From contig BTUW01000006.1 in the NCBI GenBank assembly GCA_045863055.1, positions 97,050 through 161,049 of the forward strand: a DNA stretch of 64,000 bases, written 5' to 3'. This DNA comes from UTCHB3 sp008363265 (GTDB taxonomy: Bacteria; Bacteroidota; Ignavibacteria; Ignavibacteriales; Ignavibacteriaceae). The position numbers and the translations under genes are program-made. The first letter of the stretch is position 1; the number at the start of each line of letters is the position of its first letter. A model generated the notes under the pieces. It was not told the DNA's origin. It ran no database searches and saw nothing but the letters and a program-made list of their open reading frames with translations. Of this stretch, positions 17,740 through 27,029 are shown in pieces.

Positions 17740-18306
17740 ATGAGTAGTTTTATCGACTATCTATTACGAATCCGGTTACCGATAGTGATATTCGTGGCCA
17801 TTGCCTCTTTTGCCGTCACATTTTATGTCTCACGCGCTGAAAGGGATGGGGTCGGGTATGCTCCTGACCAGCCGATCAATTTTTCTCACAAACTGCATGC
17901 CGGCACGATGAAGATCGACTGTCAGTATTGCCATACGGGAGTGGAGAAAACAAGATTTGCAAGCATCCCCTCTGCAGCAGTGTGCATGAACTGTCACACG
18001 CAAGCGAGGACCGACAGGCCTGATATCATTAAACTGACCGAATACTACAAGAGCGGCAAACCGATCCCCTGGAAGAGAATTCACAGGACGGCCGAATACG
18101 CCTACTTCAATCACAGTGTGCATGTAAGCGCCGGAATCGACTGCGCCTCCTGCCATGGTGATGTTGCCAACATGGACAAGGTTTCCCAGGTGAAACCTTT
18201 CACCATGGGAGCGTGCCTCGACTGTCACAGGAATCCCGAGCAAAAACTTCCGTATCTGAAGAATGTTAAAAAGGGGCCCGAGCACTGCTGGGCTTGCCAC
18301 AGATAG
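17740..18306 (+). CDS. actA: Alternative complex III pentaheme cytochrome ActA
   Basis: The protein has 188 residues, one N-terminal membrane helix (LPIVIFVAIASFAVTFYV) and five CxxCH heme motifs: CQYCH, CMNCH, CASCH, CLDCH and CWACH. Several extra His residues, such as NFSHKLHAG and YFNHSVHVS, can serve as distal ligands. Length, heme number and position before ActB match ActA, the periplasmic multiheme subunit of the quinol:cytochrome c/HiPIP oxidoreductase that replaces complex III. Confidence 0.93.
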   Translation: MSSFIDYLLRIRLPIVIFVAIASFAVTFYVSRAERDGVGYAPDQPINFSHKLHAGTMKIDCQYCHTGVEKTRFASIPSAAVCMNCHTQARTDRPDIIKLTEYYKSGKPIPWKRIHRTAEYAYFNHSVHVSAGIDCASCHGDVANMDKVSQVKPFTMGACLDCHRNPEQKLPYLKNVKKGPEHCWACHR

Positions 18307-18320
18307 GAGATATGATACAC

Positions 18321-18530
18321 ATGTCTGAGAAAAAAGAAGCTTTAAAAATGGACAGAAAGAAATTCCTCGGCTCTCTTGCCGTTCTGGGTGCCGGTGTCTT
18401 TGCATTCAGGAATGTCTTCTCGCTTTTTGGCTCTGCAAAACCAAATAACGAAAAGAAGAACATTACCGTCAAGGAGAACCCTTATTCGATCAAAAGAAAT
18501 ACCACGGGTGGTGTAAATGAGCGAGCTTAA
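18321..18530 (+). CDS. Small Tat-like or membrane-anchored protein between actA and actB
   Basis: An AGGAGA ribosome site at 18305-18310 best fits the ATG at 18321, giving 69 residues; frames starting at 18294 or 18312 are also open. The sequence has a hydrophobic segment after basic residues (MDRKKFLGSLAVLGAGVFAF), resembling a Tat-type signal or single membrane anchor. A short tail follows (ITVKENPYSIKRN) and overlaps the actB start by 14 bases. I do not recognise the family. Its tight placement suggests an accessory or assembly factor for the Act complex (inference). Confidence 0.65.
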   Translation: MSEKKEALKMDRKKFLGSLAVLGAGVFAFRNVFSLFGSAKPNNEKKNITVKENPYSIKRNTTGGVNERA

Positions 18531-21500
18531 CAAAGAACAGAATGAGTCGATGAGAGACTCCTTGTGGCGGAGTGTCGAAGAATACGAAGCCGGTGGCAAG
18601 CTCGACGCAAGTCACTACAACGAATTCTTACCGGGGGTAAAGGAAGAATTTGACCCTGAGAAAAACCTTACTGGTATTTCAAGGAGAAAATTCCTCGCCC
18701 TTCTGAGTGCTTCGGCTGCCTTCACTGCCGCGGGATGTTCCGACTACCGTGACAAGGGCGAACTGATGCCTTACAACAAAAAACCTGAAGAAATTACAAT
18801 TGGTGAAGCCAATTACTACGCTTCAACCTGTACCGGATGCGCTCAGGCATGCGGTATCCTGATCAAGACCAGGGAAGGCCGTCCGATAAAAGTTGACGGA
18901 AACCCGGATCATCCCGTTAATGCCGGCAAGATCTGCGCCAAGGGTCAGGCTTCGATCATGGATCTTTACGATCCACAGAGGTTTACTGAACCGCAGTCAG
19001 CGAGACAAGGGACATACGATCCTGTAAGCTGGCAGGAGGTTGACAAAAAAGTTATCGCGGCTCTCGCGAGCGGCGAAGCTGCTTTCATCTCGAACCGGGT
19101 GACATCACCGACAGCCATGAAGCTGATGCAAGAACTTAGTGAGAAGTATAAAGGAGTCAGGTATTACTACTACGACCTCTTCTCAGGCGAGAACAGAACT
19201 TCCGCGTGGAAAAAATGCTATGGTGAAGAATCAACTCCCGCGGTTATCAAGTGGGATGAAGCTGACGTGATCCTCGCGCTTGAAGCAAGTCTGTTCGGAA
19301 CTGACGGAAACAGCCTCGAGCAGCAGAGAATGATCAGATCTCGCCGCGATGTGCACAATACAAAGAAGTTCAACAGGCTTTATGCCGCTGAAGCGAACTA
19401 CACTTCGACAGGCGCGAATGCGGACTACAGATTAAGAATTAAACCCGAACACTACTACGACCTTGTTCTCACACTTCTGAATGAAGTTACAAAACGCGGA
19501 AAAGGGAAGGGGCTTGTGCCTGATTCCCTCGCCGGAACACTCGGTCAGTACACTGCCGACGCGTTCGCGAAGAAGGCCGGTCTTACCGACAAAGGAAAAA
19601 GATCGCTCAACTCACTCGTTGGTGATCTCGTTTCGAATGGTGCAAAGTCGATAGTTTACGCGGGTGAAACCGTTCCTTCGGACGTTCACGTTCTCGTGAA
19701 CCTGCTTAACGAAGTAACCGGTGGAACCGCGCTTTACAGCACCTCTGTGGCAAATGTTGCACTCCACAACTATTCTTCAGCCGCCGAGATCACGGATCTT
19801 GTAGCCAGAATGAAATCGGGAAAAGTGAAGGTTCTCGTAAACCTTGATGCCAACCCTGTTTATCACCTGCCGAAGAGCCTCGGATTCGAAGGAGCCCTCA
19901 AGAGTGTTCCTCTGGTTGTATCGCTCGCGACACTTCCGAATGAAACCACGTTCTTCTCGAATTACGTTCTCCCGCTGAATCATAATTTTGAAAGCTGGGG
20001 CGATGCCCGGGTAAGAAGCAACGTTACAAGCACGATGCAGCCTGTTATCGCGCCACTTTACAACACAAGGCAAAAGGAAGCCATACTCCTGCAGTGGCTC
20101 TCAGGCAAGAGCGACGGTTACAGTGAAACTGCTTACCTCGATTACCTGAAAGGTGCCTGGAAAGAGGATCATGAAGGCGGCAGTTTCGACAAGTTCTGGG
20201 CGGGAAGTCTTCACGATGGTCTCAAGCTTTCCACAGGCGGCAAGGTTGATACTCCCAAGTGGTCGGCTGAAAATGTTTCCATGAAAAACCCTCTTGCCGG
20301 TGGTAAGATGGCCGTTATCCTCGCTGAAAGCTACGCACTTGGTGACGGAAAACATGCAAATAACGGCTGGCTGCAGGAACTTCCTCACCCCGTCTCAAAA
20401 GTTACCTGGGACAATTACGCTGCCATTTCAGATAAAACGTCGAAACAACTTGGTGTAAGAACCAATAATCTGCTTGATGTTACTGTTAATGGCCAAAAGG
20501 TGACTCTTCCTGTTCTCATCCAGCCCGGCCTCGCTGACGATACCGTGGTTGTTGAACTCGGTTACGGCAGAACCAAGTGTCCGGTCGTTGCCCTCGAGGT
20601 AGGTAAGGACGTGTCGGTTTTCCAGAATGCGCTGAACGAGAAAGTATTCACCACAACCACAGTTGCTGCCGGGGTTGGTGTTTATAATCTCGCATCAACC
20701 CAGGACCATCACACCTATGATGAAACCCTCGTCAAGGATGTAAAAGACGCTCATCTGAAGCGCCACATCATCCAGGAGGCGACTGTTTCAGAGTTCGAAA
20801 AAGATCCCAAGCTTCTTAAAAAAGGGAAGCACGAGCTTGTCTCACTCTATGAGAGACACGATTACCCTGAAGTGAAGTGGGGCATGACGATCGATCTGAA
20901 CAAATGTACCGGCTGCGGAAACTGCTCGGTGGCTTGTTCGATTGAAAACAATATCCCCATCGTAGGCAAGGATCAAGTGATTGCCGGCCGCGAAATGCAG
21001 TGGATGAGGATCGACAGATACTACGCGGGCTCGCCGGAAGATCCGGTTGCCTCGTATCAGCCGATGCTCTGCCAGCACTGCGATCATGCTCCGTGTGAGA
21101 ATGTTTGTCCTGTTGTCGCGACAACACACAGTATCGACGGACTCAACCAGATGGTATACAACCGCTGCGTTGGTACAAGGTACTGCTCTAACAACTGTCC
21201 TTACAAAGTAAGAAGATTCAACTTCTTCGATTTCAGGGATCACTTCGCCAACGGTTACTACTATGAACAGCCGGTTAACCTGGGTCATAATCCTGAGGTT
21301 TCGGTTCGTCCGAGAGGTGTGATGGAGAAATGTACTTTCTGCGTCCACAGGATCGAAGATGCCAGAAGCAAGGCGCTCGTAGAAGGCAGAAAACTCAGAG
21401 GCAGCGATGTAAAAACCGCTTGCCAGGAAGCCTGCCCGGCCGAAGCGATCTCATTCGGTGATCTCATTGAAAAAGATACAGATTTCTTGAAGTTTCATGA

Positions 21501-21597
21501 ACATGATCTTGCTTACACTGTACTTGAAGAGCTTAATGTTAAAGCCAACGTAAAGTATGTAGCCAGATTGTGGAACACTAAGACGGAGGAAGCGTAA
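18517..21597 (+). CDS. actB: Alternative complex III ActB, molybdopterin-oxidoreductase-like/iron-sulfur fusion
   Basis: The protein has 1026 residues. A Tat-like motif (SRRKFLALLSASAAF) at about residues 54-68 lies inside a roughly 50-residue N-terminal extension, as in TAT-variant ActB proteins. Residues of about 95-780 form the molybdopterin-oxidoreductase-like B1 domain. The C-terminal B2 domain has ferredoxin-type clusters: CTGCGNCSVACS (about 796), CQHCDHAPCENVCP (850), CVGTRYCSNNCP (883), CTFCVHRIED (939) and CQEACPA (968). In characterised complexes B2 binds three [4Fe-4S] and one [3Fe-4S]. Here B1 also keeps a CTGCAQACG...CAKGQ cysteine set, unlike the Bacteroidota versions I remember. 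It is followed directly by actC. Confidence 0.95.
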   Translation: MSELNKEQNESMRDSLWRSVEEYEAGGKLDASHYNEFLPGVKEEFDPEKNLTGISRRKFLALLSASAAFTAAGCSDYRDKGELMPYNKKPEEITIGEANYYASTCTGCAQACGILIKTREGRPIKVDGNPDHPVNAGKICAKGQASIMDLYDPQRFTEPQSARQGTYDPVSWQEVDKKVIAALASGEAAFISNRVTSPTAMKLMQELSEKYKGVRYYYYDLFSGENRTSAWKKCYGEESTPAVIKWDEADVILALEASLFGTDGNSLEQQRMIRSRRDVHNTKKFNRLYAAEANYTSTGANADYRLRIKPEHYYDLVLTLLNEVTKRGKGKGLVPDSLAGTLGQYTADAFAKKAGLTDKGKRSLNSLVGDLVSNGAKSIVYAGETVPSDVHVLVNLLNEVTGGTALYSTSVANVALHNYSSAAEITDLVARMKSGKVKVLVNLDANPVYHLPKSLGFEGALKSVPLVVSLATLPNETTFFSNYVLPLNHNFESWGDARVRSNVTSTMQPVIAPLYNTRQKEAILLQWLSGKSDGYSETAYLDYLKGAWKEDHEGGSFDKFWAGSLHDGLKLSTGGKVDTPKWSAENVSMKNPLAGGKMAVILAESYALGDGKHANNGWLQELPHPVSKVTWDNYAAISDKTSKQLGVRTNNLLDVTVNGQKVTLPVLIQPGLADDTVVVELGYGRTKCPVVALEVGKDVSVFQNALNEKVFTTTTVAAGVGVYNLASTQDHHTYDETLVKDVKDAHLKRHIIQEATVSEFEKDPKLLKKGKHELVSLYERHDYPEVKWGMTIDLNKCTGCGNCSVACSIENNIPIVGKDQVIAGREMQWMRIDRYYAGSPEDPVASYQPMLCQHCDHAPCENVCPVVATTHSIDGLNQMVYNRCVGTRYCSNNCPYKVRRFNFFDFRDHFANGYYYEQPVNLGHNPEVSVRPRGVMEKCTFCVHRIEDARSKALVEGRKLRGSDVKTACQEACPAEAISFGDLIEKDTDFLKFHEHDLAYTVLEELNVKANVKYVARLWNTKTEEA

Positions 21598-22968
21598 GTG
21601 AATATAGATTACAGCAAAGAACTTCCGTTGATCCAGGGAAGGCTCTCTCTCGGTGAGATAGAGGACCTGATCGCCAAACCGATGTCGGAGAAGCCGACCA
21701 AGAAGTATTACATGGCTCTTGGCGTGACGCTTACCCTGCTGATGATCGGCGCGATATCTCTCGGGTTGACCTTTTACTACGGTATCGGCCTTTGGGGTAA
21801 CAATCAGCCCATCGGTTGGGCGTTCGACATCGTCAACTTCGTTTTTTGGGTTGGTATCGGTCACGCGGGAACACTTATTTCCGCTATCCTTTTCCTCCTG
21901 AGGCAGAAGTGGCGTACTGCGATAGCGCGGTTCGCCGAAGCGATGACGATCTTCGCCGTAATGTGCGCGGGTATCTTTCCCGCAGTCCATACCGGTCGTC
22001 CATGGTTGGATAGCTGGCTGCTTCCTTATCCGAATCAGCACTCCCTCTGGGTGAACTTCACTTCACCTTTGTTGTGGGACGTGTTCGCGGTTTCAACATA
22101 CTTCACAGTGTCACTCGTTTTCTGGTATATCGGTCTTATCCCCGATTTCGCGGTAATGCGCGACAGGACAACAGGCAAGGTAAAGAAGTTCATCTACTCA
22201 CTTTTCAGCCTTGGATGGAGGCACTCACACAGGAACTGGCAACACTATGAGAAATCATACGTGATCCTCGCCGGATTCGCTACTCCTCTCGTGCTTTCAG
22301 TACACACGATCGTATCTTTCGACTTTGCAGTCTCGATCATGCCGGGCTGGCACACAACCATCTTCCCGCCTTACTTCGTTGCGGGTGCTATCTTCTCCGG
22401 ATTCGCGATGGTGGTGACAGTGCTGGTTTTTGTGAGAAAGATCTTCGATCTCGAGAATATTATAACCATAGATCATTTGGAAAAAATGAACAAGGTTATC
22501 CTTGCCACAGGTATGATGGTTGGATACGCTTACGCGATGGAATTCTTCATTGCGTGGTACAGCGGTGTTCAGTTCGAACAGTTCGTGTTCATCAACAGGG
22601 CATTTGGACCTTACGCATGGGCCTACTGGATAATGGTGAGCTGCAACGTTATATTCCCACAGCTTTTCTGGTTCAGAAAGCTCAGAAGATCGATCCCGGT
22701 AATGATGGTCGTGGTTATCTTCGTTAACGTGGGGATGTGGTTCGAGCGATTCGTTATCACGGTTACCTCGCTCCACAGGGACTTCCTTCCTTCGAGCTGG
22801 GGTTACTACGTACCGACTCTTTACGATTTTGGCCTCCTCATCGGAAGCTTTGGACTCTTCTTTACGCTGGTTCTCCTTTTCGTTAAAGCGATGCCGGTTG
22901 TGGCTATTTCAGAAATAAAAGCCGTTGCAGACGGTGCTCAGCCAACACATCACGGGGGTGATCACTAA
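21598..22968 (+). CDS. actC: Alternative complex III ActC, NrfD-like quinol-binding membrane subunit
   Basis: The 456-residue protein starts with GTG one base after the actB stop, with GGAGGA just upstream. It has about ten membrane helices and typical NrfD/PsrC features (GHAGTLISAILFLLRQKW, FPAVHTGRPW, HTIVSFDFAVSIMPGWHTTI). ActC binds quinol at the periplasmic side and contacts ActB. The stop overlaps the ATG of the next gene by one base. Confidence 0.95.
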   Translation: MNIDYSKELPLIQGRLSLGEIEDLIAKPMSEKPTKKYYMALGVTLTLLMIGAISLGLTFYYGIGLWGNNQPIGWAFDIVNFVFWVGIGHAGTLISAILFLLRQKWRTAIARFAEAMTIFAVMCAGIFPAVHTGRPWLDSWLLPYPNQHSLWVNFTSPLLWDVFAVSTYFTVSLVFWYIGLIPDFAVMRDRTTGKVKKFIYSLFSLGWRHSHRNWQHYEKSYVILAGFATPLVLSVHTIVSFDFAVSIMPGWHTTIFPPYFVAGAIFSGFAMVVTVLVFVRKIFDLENIITIDHLEKMNKVILATGMMVGYAYAMEFFIAWYSGVQFEQFVFINRAFGPYAWAYWIMVSCNVIFPQLFWFRKLRRSIPVMMVVVIFVNVGMWFERFVITVTSLHRDFLPSSWGYYVPTLYDFGLLIGSFGLFFTLVLLFVKAMPVVAISEIKAVADGAQPTHHGGDH

Positions 22969-24134
22969 TGGAACGCACAAATAAATTACACGGTTTAACA
23001 GCCCTTTTCGATACTCCGGATCAGATCATTCACGCTGCGGAAAAAGTATCGCATTCGGGCTATAAAGATTTTGATGTTCACACTCCATATCCCGTTCACG
23101 GTATGGATGACGCGATGAAGCTGAAACCATCGAAACTCGGGTATGTAACCCTCGTATTCGGTCTTTCAGGTGCAGCTCTCGCGCTTCTTCTTCAGTACTG
23201 GACAATGGTTGTGGACTATCCGATGAACATCGGAGGGAAGCCCTTCTTCTCGCTTCCTGCTTTCATCCCTGTAACATTCGAGCTTACGGTTCTTCTCGCA
23301 ACGCTCGCGACTGTTATCGGCATGATCTCGGTTTTCTTCCGTTTCCCTGACAACAAACACCCGTTGCACGACACACCCTACATGGCTTCTGTATCGCGCG
23401 ACAAATATGGTGTTTTCATCGCAGCTAAGGACATAAAGTTCGACGCTGCTGAAGTGACGGCACTGTTTGAGTCACTTGGCGGAAAGAATATTTCAGAAGT
23501 CTACGAGATCGAGAAAACCCTCTTCGATGCTTTCAATCCGAAATACATCGGTCTGCTCGCGACAGTTGCAGTACTTGTTTCGGGTGGAACATATTTTGCT
23601 CTCAACAAACTTTCTTTCATAGCGCCCTTCAACTGGATGGAACGTCAGTTCAGGGGAGTTCCTCAGGAGCAAAGCGATTTCTTTGCCGACGGCAGAATGA
23701 TGCGTGAACCTGTTAAAGGAACTGTAGCGAGGGGGCACATGCCTTACGAGTTCAAAGATTCAACAGCTCAGCCTGCTGAACCTCTTCCGAATCCGCTCGT
23801 CGCTTCCGCTGATGTTCTGAAACTCGGTCAGAAGAAATATCTCACATTCTGTTCACCATGCCACGGCAACTATGGCGATGGTGATGCAAGGTTGAACGGC
23901 CAGTTCCCCGTGCCTCCAAGTCTTCACACTCAGAAACTTCAGCAGTGGAAAGACGGCAACATCTACCATGTGATCACAGTGGGACAGAACGTGATGCCTT
24001 CTTACGCTCATCAGATGAACGTAAAAGAGAGATGGGCTGTTGTGAGTTATATAAGAGCTTTACAGAAAGCCAAGAACGCTTCGGAAGCTGACATTCAGCA
24101 GTACAGAAAGGAGAATACTTCAAATGGCAACTGA
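22968..24134 (+). CDS. actDE: ActD-ActE fusion: DUF3341 membrane subunit with C-terminal cytochrome c
   Basis: The protein has 388 residues. Residues 1-170 are an ActD/DUF3341 domain (LFDTPDQIIHAAEKV, YPVHGMDDAMKLKPS) with two membrane helices, then a third helix near 195 (YIGLLATVAVLVSGGTYFAL). The C-terminal part of about 125 residues is a monoheme cytochrome c (FCSPCHGNYGDGDARLNG) with a plausible Met ligand in NVMPSYAHQM. ActD and ActE are separate genes in the well-studied Act operons I know, so this is a fusion. It overlaps actF by 11 bases. Symbol inferred from content. Confidence 0.88.
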   Translation: MERTNKLHGLTALFDTPDQIIHAAEKVSHSGYKDFDVHTPYPVHGMDDAMKLKPSKLGYVTLVFGLSGAALALLLQYWTMVVDYPMNIGGKPFFSLPAFIPVTFELTVLLATLATVIGMISVFFRFPDNKHPLHDTPYMASVSRDKYGVFIAAKDIKFDAAEVTALFESLGGKNISEVYEIEKTLFDAFNPKYIGLLATVAVLVSGGTYFALNKLSFIAPFNWMERQFRGVPQEQSDFFADGRMMREPVKGTVARGHMPYEFKDSTAQPAEPLPNPLVASADVLKLGQKKYLTFCSPCHGNYGDGDARLNGQFPVPPSLHTQKLQQWKDGNIYHVITVGQNVMPSYAHQMNVKERWAVVSYIRALQKAKNASEADIQQYRKENTSNGN

Positions 24135-25314
24135 TAACATGCAATATGTGAAAAAAGATCTGCCGGGTAAGGTTCTCAATATTGGATTGGCTATACTGGC
24201 CATCGGACTTATTGTTGGTGCATTCGGATTGATACTCGATCCGCTACGCGCAAAGTTTTCCTACCTGCTGGGATTTTTCTTCCTCCTCACCATAGGTGTG
24301 GGCTCACTTTTCATCATTGCTCTTGAATATGTAGCGAATGCTGATTGGAGCACCCCGATGAGAAGGATACCCGAGTTCTTCGGTTCTTCAGTACTCCTTT
24401 TCTTTGTACTGGCGATACCTCTCTTCTTTTTCATGCACGACCTCTACCACTGGACACACACCGAGGCGGTCGAGGCGGACAAACTTCTGAAGGGGAAGGA
24501 ACCGTATCTTAACATACCTTTCTTCATAGTCAGGGTGCTTGTCACCTTTGCGATCTGGTCGCTCTACTACTTCTTTGTGGTCAGGAACTCCAGAAAACAG
24601 GATGAAACGAAAGATCAGAAACTTACAAAAAAGAACGTGGTAGCTTCCGCGGTCTTCATCCCACTTTTCGCGATCACACTTACTTTTGCCGGTATCGACT
24701 GGATGATGAGCCTTGAGCCGCACTGGTTCTCGACAATTTACGGTGTTTATGTATTTGCCGGGACACTTCTCGCGGGACTTGCAGCCACCACCCTGGCTGT
24801 GATACTGCTAAAGGAAAACGGCTACATGCATCCGAGGATGCACACCGATTCGCTCGCGAGCCTCGGTGGACTAATGTTCGGTTTCATAAACTTCTGGGCA
24901 TACATTGCTTTCTCACAGTTCATGCTGATCTGGTACGCGAACCTGCCTGAAGAAACCTTCTGGTTCATCGACAGGTGGGAAGGCTGGTGGGCATCTATCA
25001 CACTTACTCTGATAGTGGTTCACTTCCTCGTTCCTTATGCCATACTACTTCCTGCTCCCGCAAAAAAGGACCCGAAGAGACTGAAATTTGCAGCCGTCTG
25101 GATACTTGTTGCTCACCTGATCGACCTTTACTGGCTGATCATGCCGCAATATCACGGTGAAAAAAGCGGTCTGGTATATGTACTGACTGAGTTCGGTTTC
25201 CCCGTGGCTGCGATCGGTACATTAATAATTGTGTTCTATTTCAACTTTAAAAAGCATAATGCAGTCCCGATCGGTGATCCGAAGCTTGAGCGGGGACTGA
25301 GCAACAGGCCGTAG
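24124..25314 (+). CDS. actF: Alternative complex III ActF membrane subunit
   Basis: The protein has 396 residues with about ten membrane helices, matching ActF, the second NrfD-like integral subunit (ActC paralog). Family-typical segments include DWMMSLEPHWFSTIYGVYVF, and FINFWAYIAFSQFMLIWYAN next to NLPEETFWF. ActF lacks the conserved quinol site of ActC in known structures and may form a proton path (family knowledge). It closes the Act part of the cluster, 14 bases before the cytochrome c gene. Confidence 0.93.
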   Translation: MATDNMQYVKKDLPGKVLNIGLAILAIGLIVGAFGLILDPLRAKFSYLLGFFFLLTIGVGSLFIIALEYVANADWSTPMRRIPEFFGSSVLLFFVLAIPLFFFMHDLYHWTHTEAVEADKLLKGKEPYLNIPFFIVRVLVTFAIWSLYYFFVVRNSRKQDETKDQKLTKKNVVASAVFIPLFAITLTFAGIDWMMSLEPHWFSTIYGVYVFAGTLLAGLAATTLAVILLKENGYMHPRMHTDSLASLGGLMFGFINFWAYIAFSQFMLIWYANLPEETFWFIDRWEGWWASITLTLIVVHFLVPYAILLPAPAKKDPKRLKFAAVWILVAHLIDLYWLIMPQYHGEKSGLVYVLTEFGFPVAAIGTLIIVFYFNFKKHNAVPIGDPKLERGLSNRP

Positions 25315-25328
25315 GAGGTGAAAGAGAA

Positions 25329-26243
25329 ATGAGTGATAACAAGATGAAAAAATTTGATAATCCCATAGCTTTTCTTGCGGCTTCATATCCTTACCTGTTG
25401 ATCGTACTGATCGGTCTTGGTATCTATTATGCCAGAAACCTCGGTCAGGTTAATGAGAACAGCCTCCCGGCGAGACTGTTCGATTCAACCACGATCGTGG
25501 CTGATCTGCCGGTGGCTGATCCCGCGATGCTCACCGCGGTGGATGCTGAAATGCTTAAAAAACCCTCCGCGGAGTTGATCGCCAAGGGAAAAGAACTATA
25601 CAACACCAATTGCGTTTCGTGCCACGGTGCCGATGGAAAGGGCGACGGACCTGCGGGTGTGGCCCTTAACCCTAAAGCCCGTAACTTCCATGCAGTTGAC
25701 GGTTGGACCAATGGCCGCGAAATAACCGGGATGTGGAAAACACTTCAGGAAGGTATCGCAAAAAACGGTATGGCCGCTTATGATGTCATACCCGCCGACC
25801 AGCGGGTTGGCCTGATCCATTACATCAGAGACAACTTCATGCCGGATGCCCCCGCGGTTACCGATGCTCAGGTTAAGGAACTTGACGACAAGTATCAGCT
25901 TACGAAAGGTACTTTCAAGCCGGGCACAATTCCGGTGGCGGGTGCCAAGCAGATGTTGGTAAATGAAAATTCCGCCAGTGTTAAAAAGCTGGAAACAGCT
26001 TTGGCTACACTTGACAAACAGGCAAAATCTAACGAAGGCGCAAAGATCTTCGCCGGTACTGCCGAAAACAAAAAGCTTGCTCTCTCTTTTCTTCTCGCCA
26101 ATCAGGGATGGAAAGACGGAACCGATGCACTTCTGAAGCTTGCTAAAGCAAACCTCGAAGGCAGCGGTTTCAAGTACAAGCTTTTCTCGATGAATGAAGA
26201 TGAACTTGACAAGATGTTTGGCTGGTTAAAAAGCACACTGTGA
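25329..26243 (+). CDS. Membrane-anchored monoheme cytochrome c
   Basis: The protein has 304 residues, an N-terminal anchor (YPYLLIVLIGLGIYYA) and one heme motif at about residue 95 (NTNCVSCHGADGKGDGPAG), followed by LNPKARNF, as in ActE-type cytochromes. About 130 C-terminal residues are helical and heme-free. It probably carries electrons between the Act complex and the oxidase. A GGAGGTGAAAGAG ribosome site precedes the start. Because the ActDE fusion already has an ActE domain, this may be a second, separate cytochrome subunit. Confidence 0.88.
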   Translation: MSDNKMKKFDNPIAFLAASYPYLLIVLIGLGIYYARNLGQVNENSLPARLFDSTTIVADLPVADPAMLTAVDAEMLKKPSAELIAKGKELYNTNCVSCHGADGKGDGPAGVALNPKARNFHAVDGWTNGREITGMWKTLQEGIAKNGMAAYDVIPADQRVGLIHYIRDNFMPDAPAVTDAQVKELDDKYQLTKGTFKPGTIPVAGAKQMLVNENSASVKKLETALATLDKQAKSNEGAKIFAGTAENKKLALSFLLANQGWKDGTDALLKLAKANLEGSGFKYKLFSMNEDELDKMFGWLKSTL

Positions 26244-27028
26244 TTTATACTATGACTGTTAGACTGTTTTTTCTGTTTGCTTTTTTCTTTACCGTTTCAT
26301 TCCCCCTGAACCAGGGTGGGGAAGAGGTGGGTCTGGATGACAGTAAACTTGGCACCAAACTTCCGCTCGACATGGTTTTCACCAACGAAAAAGGTGAAAA
26401 AGTAACGTTGAGCAGTATCATCGACAAACCGACTATCCTGATGTTTGTTTACTACAAATGTCCGGCACTCTGTTCGCCGATGATAGCCGACGTGGCCTCA
26501 CAGGTCAGAAGGGTTGATCTTGCTCCGGGCAAAGACTACCAACTGGTGAGCATATCGATCGACCATAATGAAACCTTTGAGGATGCGGCTGAAAAGAAAA
26601 AAGGTGTTCTGGCTTCCGGTGCAGTAGGGCTGCCTGAAAACTCCTGGCATTTTCTTACCGGCGATTCTGCTTCGATAAAGAAGCTAACCGGACTTGCCGG
26701 TATCACTTTCAGAAGGGTGGGGGATCTGATAGTTCATCCGGGAGTGATAATGGCTGTCGGTAAAGACGGTATGATATCCCGCTACGTTATCGGTCCAAAA
26801 TACCTCCCATTCGACATTAAAATGTCGATCTATGAGGCGATGGATGGAAAAACAGCACCAACGGTTGCAAAAGTGCTTAAATTCTGCTTTAATTACGACA
26901 ACGAAAGTGATACTTACGTTCTTAACGTAACCCGTATTTTCGGAGTTATCATAATTCTGGCAGCAGCCATAGGAATGGTTGTGTTAATAAGGAAATCAAA
27001 AACCAAAGATATTAAAGAAGGTGCATAA
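26240..27028 (+). CDS. SCO1/SenC-family copper chaperone
   Basis: The 262-residue thioredoxin-fold protein has an N-terminal hydrophobic leader, the copper-binding CPALC motif (about residue 75) and HPGVIMAVGKDG downstream with the likely His ligand. A C-terminal membrane helix (VIIILAAAIGMVVLIRKSK) anchors it. Sco proteins load copper into the CuA site of oxidase subunit II, encoded downstream. A GTG start at 26240 overlaps the preceding stop by four bases; an ATG at 26252 is the alternative. Confidence 0.9.
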   Translation: MIYTMTVRLFFLFAFFFTVSFPLNQGGEEVGLDDSKLGTKLPLDMVFTNEKGEKVTLSSIIDKPTILMFVYYKCPALCSPMIADVASQVRRVDLAPGKDYQLVSISIDHNETFEDAAEKKKGVLASGAVGLPENSWHFLTGDSASIKKLTGLAGITFRRVGDLIVHPGVIMAVGKDGMISRYVIGPKYLPFDIKMSIYEAMDGKTAPTVAKVLKFCFNYDNESDTYVLNVTRIFGVIIILAAAIGMVVLIRKSKTKDIKEGA

Positions 27029-27029
27029 T

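Noticed and set aside
20816..21348. Minus-strand frames of 100-170 residues inside actB
   Set aside because: Antisense shadows of a conserved iron-sulfur region with strong codon bias on the plus strand.
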